From contig MU001499.1 of assembly GCA_010093485.1 (NCBI GenBank), forward strand, positions 1,751,397 to 1,815,396: a stretch of 64,000 nt of DNA, read 5' to 3'. This document shows positions 1 through 10,000 of the stretch, one piece after another (within the stretch, counting starts at the first letter, position 1; each line of letters starts with the position of its first letter). Below the pieces are notes generated by a model that was not told where the DNA came from, made no database searches, and saw nothing but the letters and a program-made list of their open reading frames with translations. Both the position numbers and the translations under genes were made by a program. The DNA comes from Karstenula rhodostoma CBS 690.94. Its lineage: Eukaryota; Ascomycota; Dothideomycetes; Pleosporales; Didymosphaeriaceae.

Positions 1-1450
1 TTTCGTAGTTCCCCAACCACGTCAAACGCCCCATTAGCGCGTACGCTAGATATAAATACCCCCACCCGACTTTCTCTTCTCTCTACACACTCACATCGAG
101 CTCCTAGTCTGGGACTAGAAAGCAATCCCAGCTGGCTCTATGGCTTTTCTCGCGGTTCAAAAGATGGCGCGGGTGGCTCTTATGGGCTTGCCAAAACCTC
201 AGAAATACATTGTTGTGTTATCTTTCCTCTGCACACATGTATACTCGGTTCCCGGTTTGGGACTAAAAGGCCCATTGGGAGAAACTATGGTCGTGCTCTC
301 GCGGCCGTGATATCTCGAGGAAATCCACCCATAGGCTTGCTAAACCCTCAAAGATGCGACCTAAATGGGCTGTCTCTTTTTGCTACAGACGCACATCTAG
401 TTTCCAGACTGTGAATAAAAACCGGAGCGAGACCCGTTCGTGGTTGTGCTCTCGCGGTCTAAATTCATAAGTGATGGCCGACATGGGCTTGCCAAAACCT
501 GAATAACGCCTACCTCATGGGCTGTCCAGCAGGGGAAGCCGCCGTTATCTGTGGAGTAGGAACATGTAAAACAGCGCGAGCCTCCTTTATGGGATTCGTT
601 CCGCACTCATCGTTTTAAAGCAGAGGCAGTAGCAAATTGATTTGTTGGAACTTGGATGATGCTTTATCTATGGGCTGTCTAAAAGAAGACACGGTACACT
701 TCATGGGTTGGGTTGTGTCAAATTGCGCAGGACTCCTTCACGGTGTTCTTTCTAAATTCCTAAAACAACGCACGGAAATCGGCCTCGTGCCTTGCTCGCG
801 GGCTAAGAAACCCACAATGCCACCCATGGGTTGCCGAAAGTAGAGGCCACCAGTGTTCATGGAGGTGTATTGTATACGATCACTATGGGGGCGGGTAAAT
901 CAATGAAGCTAGGGGGACAAAAAGGCGCGTTGTGCTTTGCTAATGCACGAACAAAAGGGGATCAAAAAAGCGGCTAAGGCTTGCCCAGCGTCTGTGCGCA
1001 GGCTAACCAAAAAGGGCATAGCGCCAAGCGATCCGAAACGGGACTAGCGCGAGGCTAGCCGATCATGGAGGTGTTTGTATAAAACTGCGCGGGCTTCGTT
1101 TATGGGGTGCATTCTGCCTTCACGGGCTCTTCAAAAATTATAAACCCCAAGGATCATGGGGTGAGGTATGCATGAATGTGCAGGTCTCATCTGTGGGGTT
1201 CGGCTTCTAACTTCAGGGGAAAAGCTACCGAGTAATGTCATTCTGATGGGATGTCACCAGCCCATATTTTTGTCTATCACTTTGCGGGACACCACTTTGT
1301 GGTTCGTGTCAACAATCAGAAGGTCATCTTGGATGTCACAAAGACGCCACCGATGATACTCATGGACTGGTATCGCGTAGAAGCTACACAGGATCTGATT
1401 CATGGGGTCGTTTTAGGGTTGGTGGGAAACACTACCACCGGAGAGATGGC
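1..1450. repeat. Decayed tandem repeat, period about 151 bp
   Basis: Recurrent motifs show the period. A GGGCTTGCC-AAACC motif occurs near 180, 331 and 483 (spacing 151 and 152). A TGGGCTGTC motif occurs near 368, 519 and 670, with a related TGGGTTGCC near 822. CTCGCGG occurs near 147, 298 and 450. Units become hard to align after about 870 but related pieces (CATGGAGGTGT, AAACTGCGCGGGCTTC) continue to about 1450. Short ORFs here are unconvincing and I see no gene. The units differ by scattered substitutions, so this is an old array and not a fresh expansion. Confidence 0.7.
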
Positions 1451-1570
1451 AAGCGATAGTGAAGAGACACCAGTCGTACGATGATCGGCATATGTGGCAT
1501 GCTTGAGAAGCACGTGTTATCACGTTGCGCACTTTAAATAACTGAATCGCATACTCACCCCTATTGTGCG

Positions 1571-1735
1571 GTGTCAATAGGTGGTGCAATAATTATTGAG
1601 CGCTGGTCTGAGCTTGACGCGATTTGCTAGCACCCTATATTCCCTGCGAGATCTGTTCTCCTCTAGTAGAATTAGGGTAGTAAGGTATTAGTTATTATTA
1701 GAGCGCTTAATAATTATTGCACTACCTGTTGGTGT
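1571..1735. mobile_element. Small inverted-repeat element (MITE-like)
   Basis: The left end (1571-1604) and the reverse complement of the right end (1702-1735) align over 34 bp. The core GTGCAATAATTATT is identical. Every difference I see between the arms is a transition, which fits repeat-induced point mutation. The element is about 165 bp and has no coding capacity. No clear target-site duplication is visible, so the exact ends are uncertain. Confidence 0.6.
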
Positions 1736-2765
1736 TGCTTGCCTAATGATGCGCCCGGAAGAAACGGTTCGAGAGTCTGCATATTGAACTGCGACGATTC
1801 CAAGGAGTTTGCCTCTGTGTAGGGGAAGCTTCATTAGTCTACACGAGGAGCGTGTGTAGTAAAGGGCTAGATTCTTTCAATGGAATTCGGGTTTGAAGGT
1901 CACTTTACATGCGGGCGCTGCAGGGTGTTGTCACGTCCGACGCAACCCCTACTAGGGCGAAATACCTTCCCTAGTTTGGCTAGCGGCGGCACATCGCTCG
2001 TCAACCCACTTCTTTACCATCGTCCTCCTGGCATCAGGGACGACTCAAGCAAAGTCGCACACGGCTGTGTACTTACTCGAAAGTCTACAGGTCAACTGGA
2101 CGCCGTTAACAATACCCATCAAGGCAATTTGGAGTGAGTAGGGGCAGCCGATCCCTAGCGAATACCGTCGGGGCCGCAATGAGGGTTCGACCCACCTTCC
2201 GGAGTTCCTGGACACCAAGCAACAACTTCGCTGAGACGTACTGTGTGTGTAGAATTTACTACCTTCAACGTGGTTCTACAAGCAAACTGAGTGGACTTTA
2301 CCGGGCGCAGTCATACCGAACCGTAGTGATAGGCCAGCGAGTATGTCCAAACATACCACCACATCCCGGCAAACGAAGCTTGAAACATGCCCTTCGACCA
2401 TTTCCCAATTCCCACCATGCCAGCCCTGTTGTGTCGGCGGTTGCGACACACTAATACCATTCCGAGCAAGCGTTCACGCTCAGCTGCGCGGTCGGCGGAC
2501 TTCGTACGGTTTCATATTCCCGAACCTAGCGATGCAGCCCCATCCGTAGGCCAATTTACCGTCGCTGCGTAGTCGCTCGCCTTACATGGGTGGGCCAACG
2601 TTTCAACCCACTATTTGACATGAGGCCGCGCATGTTCTGTTGTTCTATAAGAGATAGCTTTGGGGCGTCAGGGCGGAAATAGCCTCACAACGCTTTTGCT
2701 TGCACTTTCATCCGAATTCGAATCCTCCATTCATTACAGTCTCTCGTTCAGTCACTCTTTTCACA
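1736..2765. other. Intergenic region upstream of the GH71 gene
   Basis: I see no convincing gene; the ORFs are short and lack fungal codon or motif support. A TATA-like CTATAAGA lies at about 2646-2653, roughly 115 bp before the GH71 start, and is a candidate core promoter. Confidence 0.5.
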
Positions 2766-4247
2766 ATGCGTTTTCTTGCGGGCTGGTCCGTTGCTGCATT
2801 CGCGGTTTTAGCTTCTTGTGCGCCGAGCGCACCTCTTAATCGGCGCGATTGCACCAGCAAGGGGATGTAAGTGCAGACCAGTCTTATTTTGGGAACTATA
2901 GTTTATGGTGATAGCTTCGCCCACTACATGATTGGAGAGATCTTCGAAGAACACACCAAGAAGGATATTCAAGATGCAATTGACCTTGGTCTGGATGCGT
3001 TCGCTTTGAACATTAGTATGAAACCCATTCTGTCAACATTTGTCAGAGCTAACGTAACAAAGACAGCCTCCAGTCCTGGGCAACCAACACTGTAGAGCAT
3101 CTCTTCAAAAACGCCGACGACCTCGGTTTCAAGCTCTTTTTCTCCTTCGACTTCGGTCCCGACAACTTTGGGGACCCCAGCGAGGTGGTTGACTACCTGA
3201 AGCCTTTCCTTTCGCGACCTTCCTACTACGCTCACAACGGCAAGCAACTCGTCACCACCTTTGGCGGCGAGCAATTCGACGACGGCAAGATCTCGCAGTT
3301 CAAGTCCAACGTCGGCGGCAACGTCCTATTCATCCCCGGCCTCTACAACCTCGCCCCCTCAGCCGACCTCTTCAGCAAGAACCCCAGCTACGACGGCGTC
3401 TTCGGCTGGAACTCGTGGCCAAGCTCATCCGCAGGCAACGTCGAGACAACCCCCGAGACCACCGACGATGCCGTCTGGGCCCAGGCCGTTAGCAACTCGC
3501 CCGGCAAGCTGCGCATCGCCGGTCTATCCCCCGTCAACTTCAAGCACTACGCCGGGCAGAACTGGTACCGCCGCGGCGAGCAGAACCTCGAAGTGCGCAT
3601 GGCGGCGCTCCTCAAAGACCAGGCCGACATGATCGAGATCCAGACGTGGAACGACGCTCCGGAGAGCCACTACATCGGCAACATCTGGGACGAGCCGAAC
3701 ACCGGGAACACTGAGGCGCAGGGCTGGTACAAGGGCTTCGACCACACGGGCTACCAGCAGGTCATCAAGGCGTTCGCGAAGGCGTGGCATAACTGCGAGA
3801 GCGCGGAGAACATGGTTCCCACGAACGGAAAGAGCGTCCAGGGCGCGTTCTGGCACCACACGCTCACCGTTGACGGCGATTGCAGCGCCGACCCCAAGGG
3901 CAAGCCTAATCCGCTGCCTGCCGAGGACTCTGTCAGCGGTGTTGTGCTGGCTGCGAAGGGCAGTGCGGGGCTTGTTGCTGTGGTTAACAATGGCGATAAG
4001 GAGCTGGGCAAGCTGACGTTGAAAGAGGGGTACAACAGTTTTAAGTTCGACAACCTCAGTGCTGGAAAGGTCCAGCTTGAAGTTTGTGAGTGTCCCCCCG
4101 AGTCGGAGATTCTGAAGGTTTTGCTAACGAAGTGCGGATAAAGGGGACGGCAGCAACCTAGTTGGTGGTGGTTACAGCAACCAGGATGTGCAGACGAGCT
4201 CGGATATCTGCAACTACAACTTCCAGGTCGTTGGATTCCCGGGATAG
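2766..4247 (+). CDS. GH71 alpha-1,3-glucanase (mutanase), secreted
   Basis: GH71 enzymes hydrolyse alpha-1,3-glucan, a fungal wall polymer, outside the cell. Four exons fit: 2766-2866, 2915-3015, 3063-4085 and 4144-4247, giving about 442 aa, normal for the family. The protein starts with a signal peptide (MRFLAGWSVAAFAVLASCA). Family hallmarks follow: FAHYMIG across the first junction, DAFALNI before the second, then FFSFDFGPDNF, FIPGLYN and FGWNSWP. The third intron (4086-4143, GTGAGT donor, TTGCTAACG branch) avoids an early stop at 4139-4141 and adds a tail containing CNYNFQVVGFPG, typical of the family C terminus. It is the leftmost gene of the island. Exon boundaries are inferred from frame and splice signals; the family call is firm. 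Confidence 0.93.
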
Positions 4248-4617
4248 GTGCTTCGCGCGTGTGGTATTGTGTGCTGGACTTGATTCGGATAGAGTGTGCG
4301 TGTCGATCGATATTTGGTGTCGACACTTTCTGTACATACAATATCAAATTTGAAATTTGATACTTCGCGCGCTTGGGCAAGCCGCGCTGTACATACAATA
4401 TTCCTACATACCTGTTTCAAAACGTACAAATGCGACAGCGGTCTGCGCCGACATTCCGTGCTCCATAATGGTGCGATCCCGACACGTAGTGCTCCCGATA
4501 ATGGTCAAGGCGATGCTGAGCCTAACGCCGAAATATCCAACCCAGCCCTGATGCCCTAAACGCCAGCCCATCGATGCCGTCTGAAAGAAAGAAAGAACTT
4601 TTGGTGGTATTAAAGTC
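4248..4617. other. Intergenic region between GH71 and PC4 genes
   Basis: Convergent 3' regions of two genes. The only structured feature seen is the short retroposed insertion at 4330-4401; otherwise I see nothing. Confidence 0.6.
4330..4401 (-). mobile_element. Ultra-short retroposon copy A, with flanking duplications
   Basis: A 42-bp insert (4345-4386) lies between two identical 15-bp direct repeats, CTGTACATACAATAT, at 4330-4344 and 4387-4401. Read on the minus strand, the insert starts exactly at the base of the shared hairpin (CGCGGCTT-GCCC-AAGC-G-CGCG) and ends in a doubled CAAATTT tail. It is shorter at the 5' end than the copies at 27.7 and 61.3 kb, which fits incomplete reverse transcription. 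It has no coding capacity. Confidence 0.75.
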
Positions 4618-5247
4618 TTACTCCTCGTCTTCGTCTTCCTCGTCCTCATTCTTGGCCTTGACGCCGGCGTCTTGCTCCTTGTCACCCTCCTTTGCCTCAA
4701 CAGGCTTCGCACCCTCTCCATCATACTTCGGTCTCACAGTCTTCTCTTCTCTCTCTGCAAGAACAGTTTCAAGAAGCGGTGCGGCAGCGAGTAGCGCGTT
4801 GTACTGATCAATTGGTAGCGAAATTCCCTGTGCAACTTCATTAGCTTCCTTCCTCGACGTACCCACAACAACCTACCTTCTTCCCTGGCTTCATCTGCCC
4901 ACTCTCCTTGTCCTCATAGTACTCCCGAATACTAACGAGCGTCTGCCCCTTGAAGTCGCTGACTGTGACGCGTCGCGTGCCGTTCGCTTTGAGCTGTTTC
5001 CAGTCAGCCTTTTTGTTCCTTCCTCTCACCGTACATGATGATTCGTGCCATTACTCACAGCAACAAAAGGATTCTTGTCATCGTCGGTGTCTAGCGCTAG
5101 AACGAGTGGTTCGTCTTCGGCATCGTTCTTCGCTTTCTTGGATGCGGGCGCGGACTCGTCGTCCGAGGGTGAGGCGCGCTTTTTGTTGAAGGGCTTTTTG
5201 GTGGTGTTGGCGCTGCGGAAGCCGCCGCGGCCGCGTTTGGCGTACAT
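4618..5247 (-). CDS. SUB1: PC4/Sub1-type transcriptional coactivator
   Basis: PC4/Sub1 proteins bind single-stranded DNA and support RNA polymerase II transcription in the nucleus. Three exons fit: 5059-5247, 4877-4993 and 4618-4827, giving 171 aa. The N-terminal third is basic and Ser/Asp-rich ([15 protein letters not shown]), like a nuclear signal plus an acidic segment. The PC4 fold spans both introns: [20 protein letters not shown], then [17 protein letters not shown] and DQYNALL. The C terminus is Lys/Glu-rich and ends in a run of Glu and Asp. Introns have GTGAGT and GTAGGT donors and CAG acceptors. The start at [10 protein letters not shown] was chosen because residues further upstream look non-coding. 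It is divergent from the thioesterase gene. Confidence 0.92.
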
Positions 5248-5693
5248 TGTGGATGGTCCGGGTAGGTGAGGCTTCGTCGAAAAAGGCGGTTCGTTGTAGC
5301 TGAGGGAGGACTGAAGCTTGTTTGCGATGACGCGCGGAGGTGGAGCTCGGCGCGACGCGACTGAACGCGCTAACCCGGTGTCACGTGAGCCTTCCCCCTC
5401 CATGGACCTTGCTCATGGTGGGCAAGAGTGATTTGGTCCCTCACATGTGTCATCCTGAGCTACTACATCGCTCGTTATGCAGATGGCATATTGTGAAATC
5501 AGACTTAGAGAAGTGCGGTATGGAAAGAGGTGGAAGACATCAACCTCGGCTATCGCGCTGCCCGACTCGAAAGCGGATTGGCATTGCTGTGAATGCGATT
5601 TGCCGTAGGTACATACGGAATTTCCATGATACAAAACGTTCTTGCCCGATTGTAACACAACCCAACCTCGATAACTCGATATAATCACACACA
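5248..5693. promoter_or_regulatory. Divergent intergenic region (PC4 / thioesterase)
   Basis: About 446 bp separate the starts of the divergent PC4 and thioesterase genes, so it should hold both promoters. I see no strong TATA box or recognisable operator. Confidence 0.4.
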
Positions 5694-6200
5694 ATGCAGA
5701 GGGATCTGCCGCTAGGTGTCTCTCAATCAACCCTAGACCATTTCTCCGCCGTACCCTGGACGCACAGCACTCTCAACGATCACGCCTTCCGCATCGTCCC
5801 CCAGTCCCGCACCGTAACGCATGATGGAATCGGCCACACGCTCACAGGGAAAACTTGGAACACTGATGGCACGATCAAAGAGCTTCTTTCGTTCTGGCGC
5901 CCGTCCTCGTCTTCCTCTCATACAGTTCCACCCCAGGATGCATCGCAACGAGCAGAACTAAGACGCTTCTACACTTTCGGCGGCGACCTCAATGCTCATC
6001 CGGGACTTCTACATGGAGGCGTTATGGGTTGTATTCTGGATAGTAGCATGGGGGGCTGTGTGGGGATGGTTACACATGGTCCCCAAGAAGCGTTCGCGCT
6101 ATTTACTGCGCAATTGAACATCAGCTACAAGAGACCTGTGGGATACATTCGTCATCTGCCCGAAAGACGAGATGGACGAGCAAGTGCAGACTTTCACTGA
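5694..6200 (+). CDS. Hotdog-fold thioesterase-like protein, apparently truncated
   Basis: The first 145 or so residues resemble fungal hotdog (4HBT/PaaI-like) acyl-CoA thioesterases: HPGLLHGGVMGCILDSSMGG, then FTAQLNISYKRPV. In these enzymes the strand after the RPV position continues for another 40 or so residues. Here the frame changes character after about 6138, adds about 20 unrelated residues and stops. The DNA after the break matches another gene family in a different frame (next entry), so this is probably a rearranged, truncated gene. It is 168 aa with no intron seen. The start at 5694 is the first ATG. It may be non-functional. Confidence 0.7.
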   Translation: MQRDLPLGVSQSTLDHFSAVPWTHSTLNDHAFRIVPQSRTVTHDGIGHTLTGKTWNTDGTIKELLSFWRPSSSSSHTVPPQDASQRAELRRFYTFGGDLNAHPGLLHGGVMGCILDSSMGGCVGMVTHGPQEAFALFTAQLNISYKRPVGYIRHLPERRDGRASADFH

Positions 6201-6323
6201 GCGCTTGAGCCCCGACATCATCTACAAGCATTGCGTGCGTTTCGAGGACATGGACCACGGCTGACTGAGCGCAAGAGGCGAAGGTGTCGCCTTGTCCTCG
6301 ACTTCTTCCATGAACATCTGTGA
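6139..6323 (+). pseudogene. 3' remnant of a dienelactone hydrolase-family gene
   Basis: In a frame different from the thioesterase, 6139-6264 reads like the last part of a dienelactone hydrolase (alpha/beta-hydrolase): WDTFVICPKDEMDEQVQTF, then RFEDMDHG. A TGA stands where the family usually has an aromatic residue after HG, followed in frame by LSARG, matching the usual HG-x-x-x-RG pattern. After a further frame change, 6261-6323 encodes LVLDFFHEHL and a stop, matching the family's usual end. A stop from TGG to TGA is a G-to-A change of the RIP type. No 5' part is present. The family call rests on motif memory. Confidence 0.55.
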
Positions 6324-6537
6324 ACCGGGTGTAACACATGCTGGAAGGAGGATTGAGCTGAACAAAGGACTAACACCATAGCTATGCATTGAAGTAACTT
6401 CTCTATAATATGATATCACAATAAAACGAATGCTACCATTCCCAACCGCACCCCTAAAGTCCAACGAAGCGAAAAGGGTATATAAATCCCCGTACATAAT
6501 CTCCAAACCTCATCCTCAGTATTCATCAGCATCGAGC

Positions 6538-9500
6538 TTACAACATCAACATAGCAAGGAAAGCAAGGAGGACTGCGCTCATGGTTGGCAGCATGGTGGA
6601 TGCCGCGCCGGGGAACTCAGCGGGCGTGGAGGGGACGGGTGGCGTAGCGGTGCCTGTGGGCTCGTAGGCTGTGCCTGTGGGCTCGTAGGCGGGTGTGCTG
6701 GTGTTGTAGGGCAGCGTCACCGTGATGGTGGTGCCGGTGGTGCACGGTGTGCTGGTTGGCGGCGCCGGAGGAGGAGTCTCAGTCGTGCAGGGGGCGGTGG
6801 TGTTATCTGCAGGCGGTGACGGCGGGACGCTGCTTGACTCGGCGGGCGTGGTCACCGGAGGGGGAGGGATGTCGGAGCTGGTTGACTCGACGACAGTGGT
6901 CTCCGGGGGTGGCGGGGGAACCTCGCTGCTGGACTCGACGGCCCCGGTGCTGCTGGACTCAACGACGGGAGGAGTGGCAGAGGACTCAACAACAGGAGGG
7001 GGAGTGGCAGAGGACTCGCAAGGGGTCGAGGTAGAGGGGGTAGGCGTAGGAGTGGGTGTGGGGGTAGCCTCAGTGTAGGGCGGGATGGCAACACCATATC
7101 CGTACTGGCGCCTCTTCAGCTTGAAGTCGGTGGAGTTACGCTCAGGGACATTGGTGAACTTGGGCTTGCCAGCAGTTGGAGCGGCAGCGCCAATTGTGCC
7201 AACGCCAGTTCCGATGGTGCCAACGCCAGTTCCGATAGTGCCCACGTCAGTCTCAACTGGGTCGGTGTAGACATCAGTGGCAGGACGGAAGCCCTTCTCA
7301 GGAGCAAGGCAGAGAGTGGGCATGGTCTTGACGGTCGTGTAGACGTGCTTGTGCTTGCGGATAGGCTTGAACGGGTTGAGCGCATTGGTGTCGACACCAG
7401 GGATGACCATGGGCATAGCAGGAAGGACGAAGTTGAAGCCGAGGTTGACAGACATGGACACGTTCCACTCGATGTAGACGAGCGACAGCTTGTCGGGCTG
7501 GGTGCTGTTGGTGCCATTGGTGAGAGGGAAAGGCGCTGCGTTCTGGCGCTTGAGGTTGCGAACACGCGTAGCCTGAACAGAAGCTGGGGCGCGGCGGGCC
7601 TTGGAAGCGCGACGGATGGCCTTGACGCTGCGCTTAGCAACAGATCGCTTAGTTTCGCTGGCCTCCTCATCGGTTGTGCCGTCCTCGGTTTCGTCAAGCT
7701 CGGCGTCTTCGGTCTCGTCGCCAGTCTCGGTCGCTGTGTCTTCAGTTTCGTCACCAGTTTCAGTGTCGTCAAGTTCGCTGGTCTCATCGGTTGCGCCCTC
7801 CTCAGTTCCGTCGGTCTCGCCAGTCGTTTCATCAGTCGTACCATCCTCGGTTTCGCCAGTTTCGCTGGTCTCCTCATCGGTTGCGCCCTCCTCGGTCTCG
7901 CCAGTCTCCTCGTCGGTTGTACCCTCTTCAGTCTCGCTAGTCTCCTCATCAGTCGTACCCTCAGTCTCTTCCTCGGTCTCTTCATCACCCTCGACTTCCT
8001 CTTCATCCTCGTAGCTAAGGTCATTGCACTGAGTGTCGGCATCGTCAATCGTAGAGATAAGTGCATCGAGACGAGGAAGGTCCAGCTCAGCCTCAACACC
8101 GACGTCAAGAACGGACAGGAACTTGAAACCAATGGGGATAGACGGAACCATCGCCACACTGACGAAAGCATCGAGCTGCTTCTTCTTGAAGTTGAACGGG
8201 AGAGGAGTAAGGGTGGCGTCCTGGAAACCGGTGACGCCCGTCTTGGACATGTCGCCAAGGTCAATGCGCATGGTGGAGTTGCTTGGAACCTGCGGTTGTT
8301 AGTTTACGCGGATATGGGGAAAGGATTGATGCGATGCGTACCTCAAGGTTCATACCGTAGCTCATCTCGAAGCCACCATCCATCTCGTAGTCGGCCTCAA
8401 GGAGCGCCTCGAAAACGGCACCAGCACGTCCAACACCAGGGAGAACGAAACCAAGAATGGGCAGCTCGAAGACACGGAAAGTGAAGTAACCGGTACCCTT
8501 GGGCTTCGCACCAAGCTCGAAGTAGGCTTCCAGACCGTTGGCCTTGAGCTCAACAAACCCGCCGGTGACAACCTTGCCCAAGTCGAAGTCGACACCGCGC
8601 TTGGCCATCTTGGTGCGGCGGTCGAAGGGGTTCAAGTCAATGTCAGGAAGCTTGGTAGGGAGGGGGATACTGTCGACGATACTATCGACCTTGGAGTGAG
8701 CGACGTCGGCAATGCTGGTAATGGCAGCGATAGCAGTTTCGGCGACGCTCTCAACCTTGGAAGGAACTGCGTCAACGACACTGGTGACATGGTCCACAGC
8801 ATCGCCAAGTTTGCTGGTGACTTTGTCGGCAGCTTCGTCGGCCTTGCTCTTTAGCTTGTCGGCGGCCTCGTCCATCTTTTGGGGGATCTCATTGATCAAG
8901 CTAGGAATGGCGCTGGCAACCATGCCAGGAATCTCCTTGAGCTTATCGGGAATGGCCTTGAGGGCTGCGGTGTCGATCTGAATGTTACCCTGCGAGAGAA
9001 TGATCTCACCCCTGGTCAAGCACTTCTTGCACGTGAGCTCGAGGGGGAGGTTGGCGATGTTGGTAAGAGTAAAGCCAACGGGAAGACCAGCGAGGAACTG
9101 GTCGGGCTTGAACGTCTTGTTGGTCACCTCCCAGTTGATGTCGAACTTGGCATCGTGGACGTTGGGGTCCGAATTCTCAGGAACCTTGCTTAGGACCTCA
9201 GTGACATTCTTCGCGCCCTTTGCCATGCCCTCGGCGGTCTCGACGTCTGCCGCAACACCCTCGGCGGTGGCTACCGCGCCCTCCAGCCTTGCCAGCTGGC
9301 GCCTGCGGAGCTTGAGATCGGAGTGCTCCCGAATGGAGTGGTGTTCTTCAGTATGACCGAAACCAACCTCGAGGCGGTCAAAGGCGTGCTCGAATAGGGA
9401 TTTCGCAACGTCGAGCTCAAGGATCGACCCGTCGCCACTTGCCGAAGCACCGTGAACACTACACACGTTAGCAGGGAACTCTCTTTTGTGCTTGTGTTGG

Positions 9501-10000
9501 CTTACGTGTAAACTGATCGCTCGCCCTCCGGATTGCAGCCAAGGTGCGATGTGACGACAATACCGCCTTCGGGGCCGTGGCACGCCAACCGAGCATCGAT
9601 GGCGGACGATGTATCGGCGAACTTCAGGGTGACCTTTCCATCCACACACTGGACATCCTCAAGATGGTGCTCAATGTCTTCCAAGTTAAGAATCGGCTTC
9701 TTAGAAGCAACCTTCAACTGCGAAGCGAAAATGGAGTGACCATTGTATCTTGTGGGCTCTGTTATCTTGTGAGTTGACACTCCTACGGCCCGATGGAGCC
9801 AATTTACCTTCAACATATGGCAGATCAAGTTCGAACGTCGGCTCGATCTTAAATGAGCGCTTGTGAGCGGACCTCTTCGTCCCCGCACGCAACACCCTGT
9901 CGTTACCAGTGGGAGTGCGAGCCGCAACGCTCGCCGCCTCCGCACCCATCGACCCCACCAACAACAGCGCCGTCGCGGCCTTGTAAACGCTGAAGACCAT
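6538..10000 (-). CDS. Large GPI-type cell-surface protein with acidic repeats
   Basis: Four exons fit: 9808-10000, 9506-9758, 8342-9458 and 6538-8289, with introns of 47-52 nt, giving about 1104 aa. Visible parts in order: a signal peptide (MVFSVYKAATALLLVGSMGAEA); a region with NLEDIEHHLEDV and paired Cys; an amphipathic Ala/Lys/Asp-rich stretch (around residues 330-390, coiled-coil-like); a globular beta-rich part with CKKC; an extremely acidic repeat (about residues 613-734, units such as EEGTTDEETSETE); a basic segment with several KR pairs (possible Kex2-type sites); a Pro/Ser/Thr-rich stalk; and a C-terminal hydrophobic end (STMLPTMSAVLLAFLAMLML) as in GPI-anchored proteins. It resembles fungal secreted proteins of unknown function. 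No enzymatic motif is seen. A second in-frame ATG lies at 10018. Confidence 0.85.

Noticed and set aside
2700..2730. A GAATTCGAATCC word resembling a tRNA B box upstream of the GH71 gene
   Set aside because: No A box or acceptor-stem pairing lies at the right distance.
4342..4362. A 21-bp palindrome as a possible regulator-binding site
   Set aside because: It is explained by the doubled CAAATTT tail of the retroposon copy and lies between convergent gene ends.
7116..8264. A 382-codon minus-strand ORF overlapping the surface protein in another frame
   Set aside because: It is an out-of-frame shadow with Arg/Leu/Ser composition produced by the same repeat; the anchored frame has a coherent architecture.
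7345..8484. A 379-codon plus-strand ORF, with companion 137-codon ORF, opposite the large surface protein gene
   Set aside because: It is antisense to the acidic repeat; its Ser/Val repetition is the reverse image of GAG/GAC/ACT codons, and it has no start context, signal peptide or splice logic.
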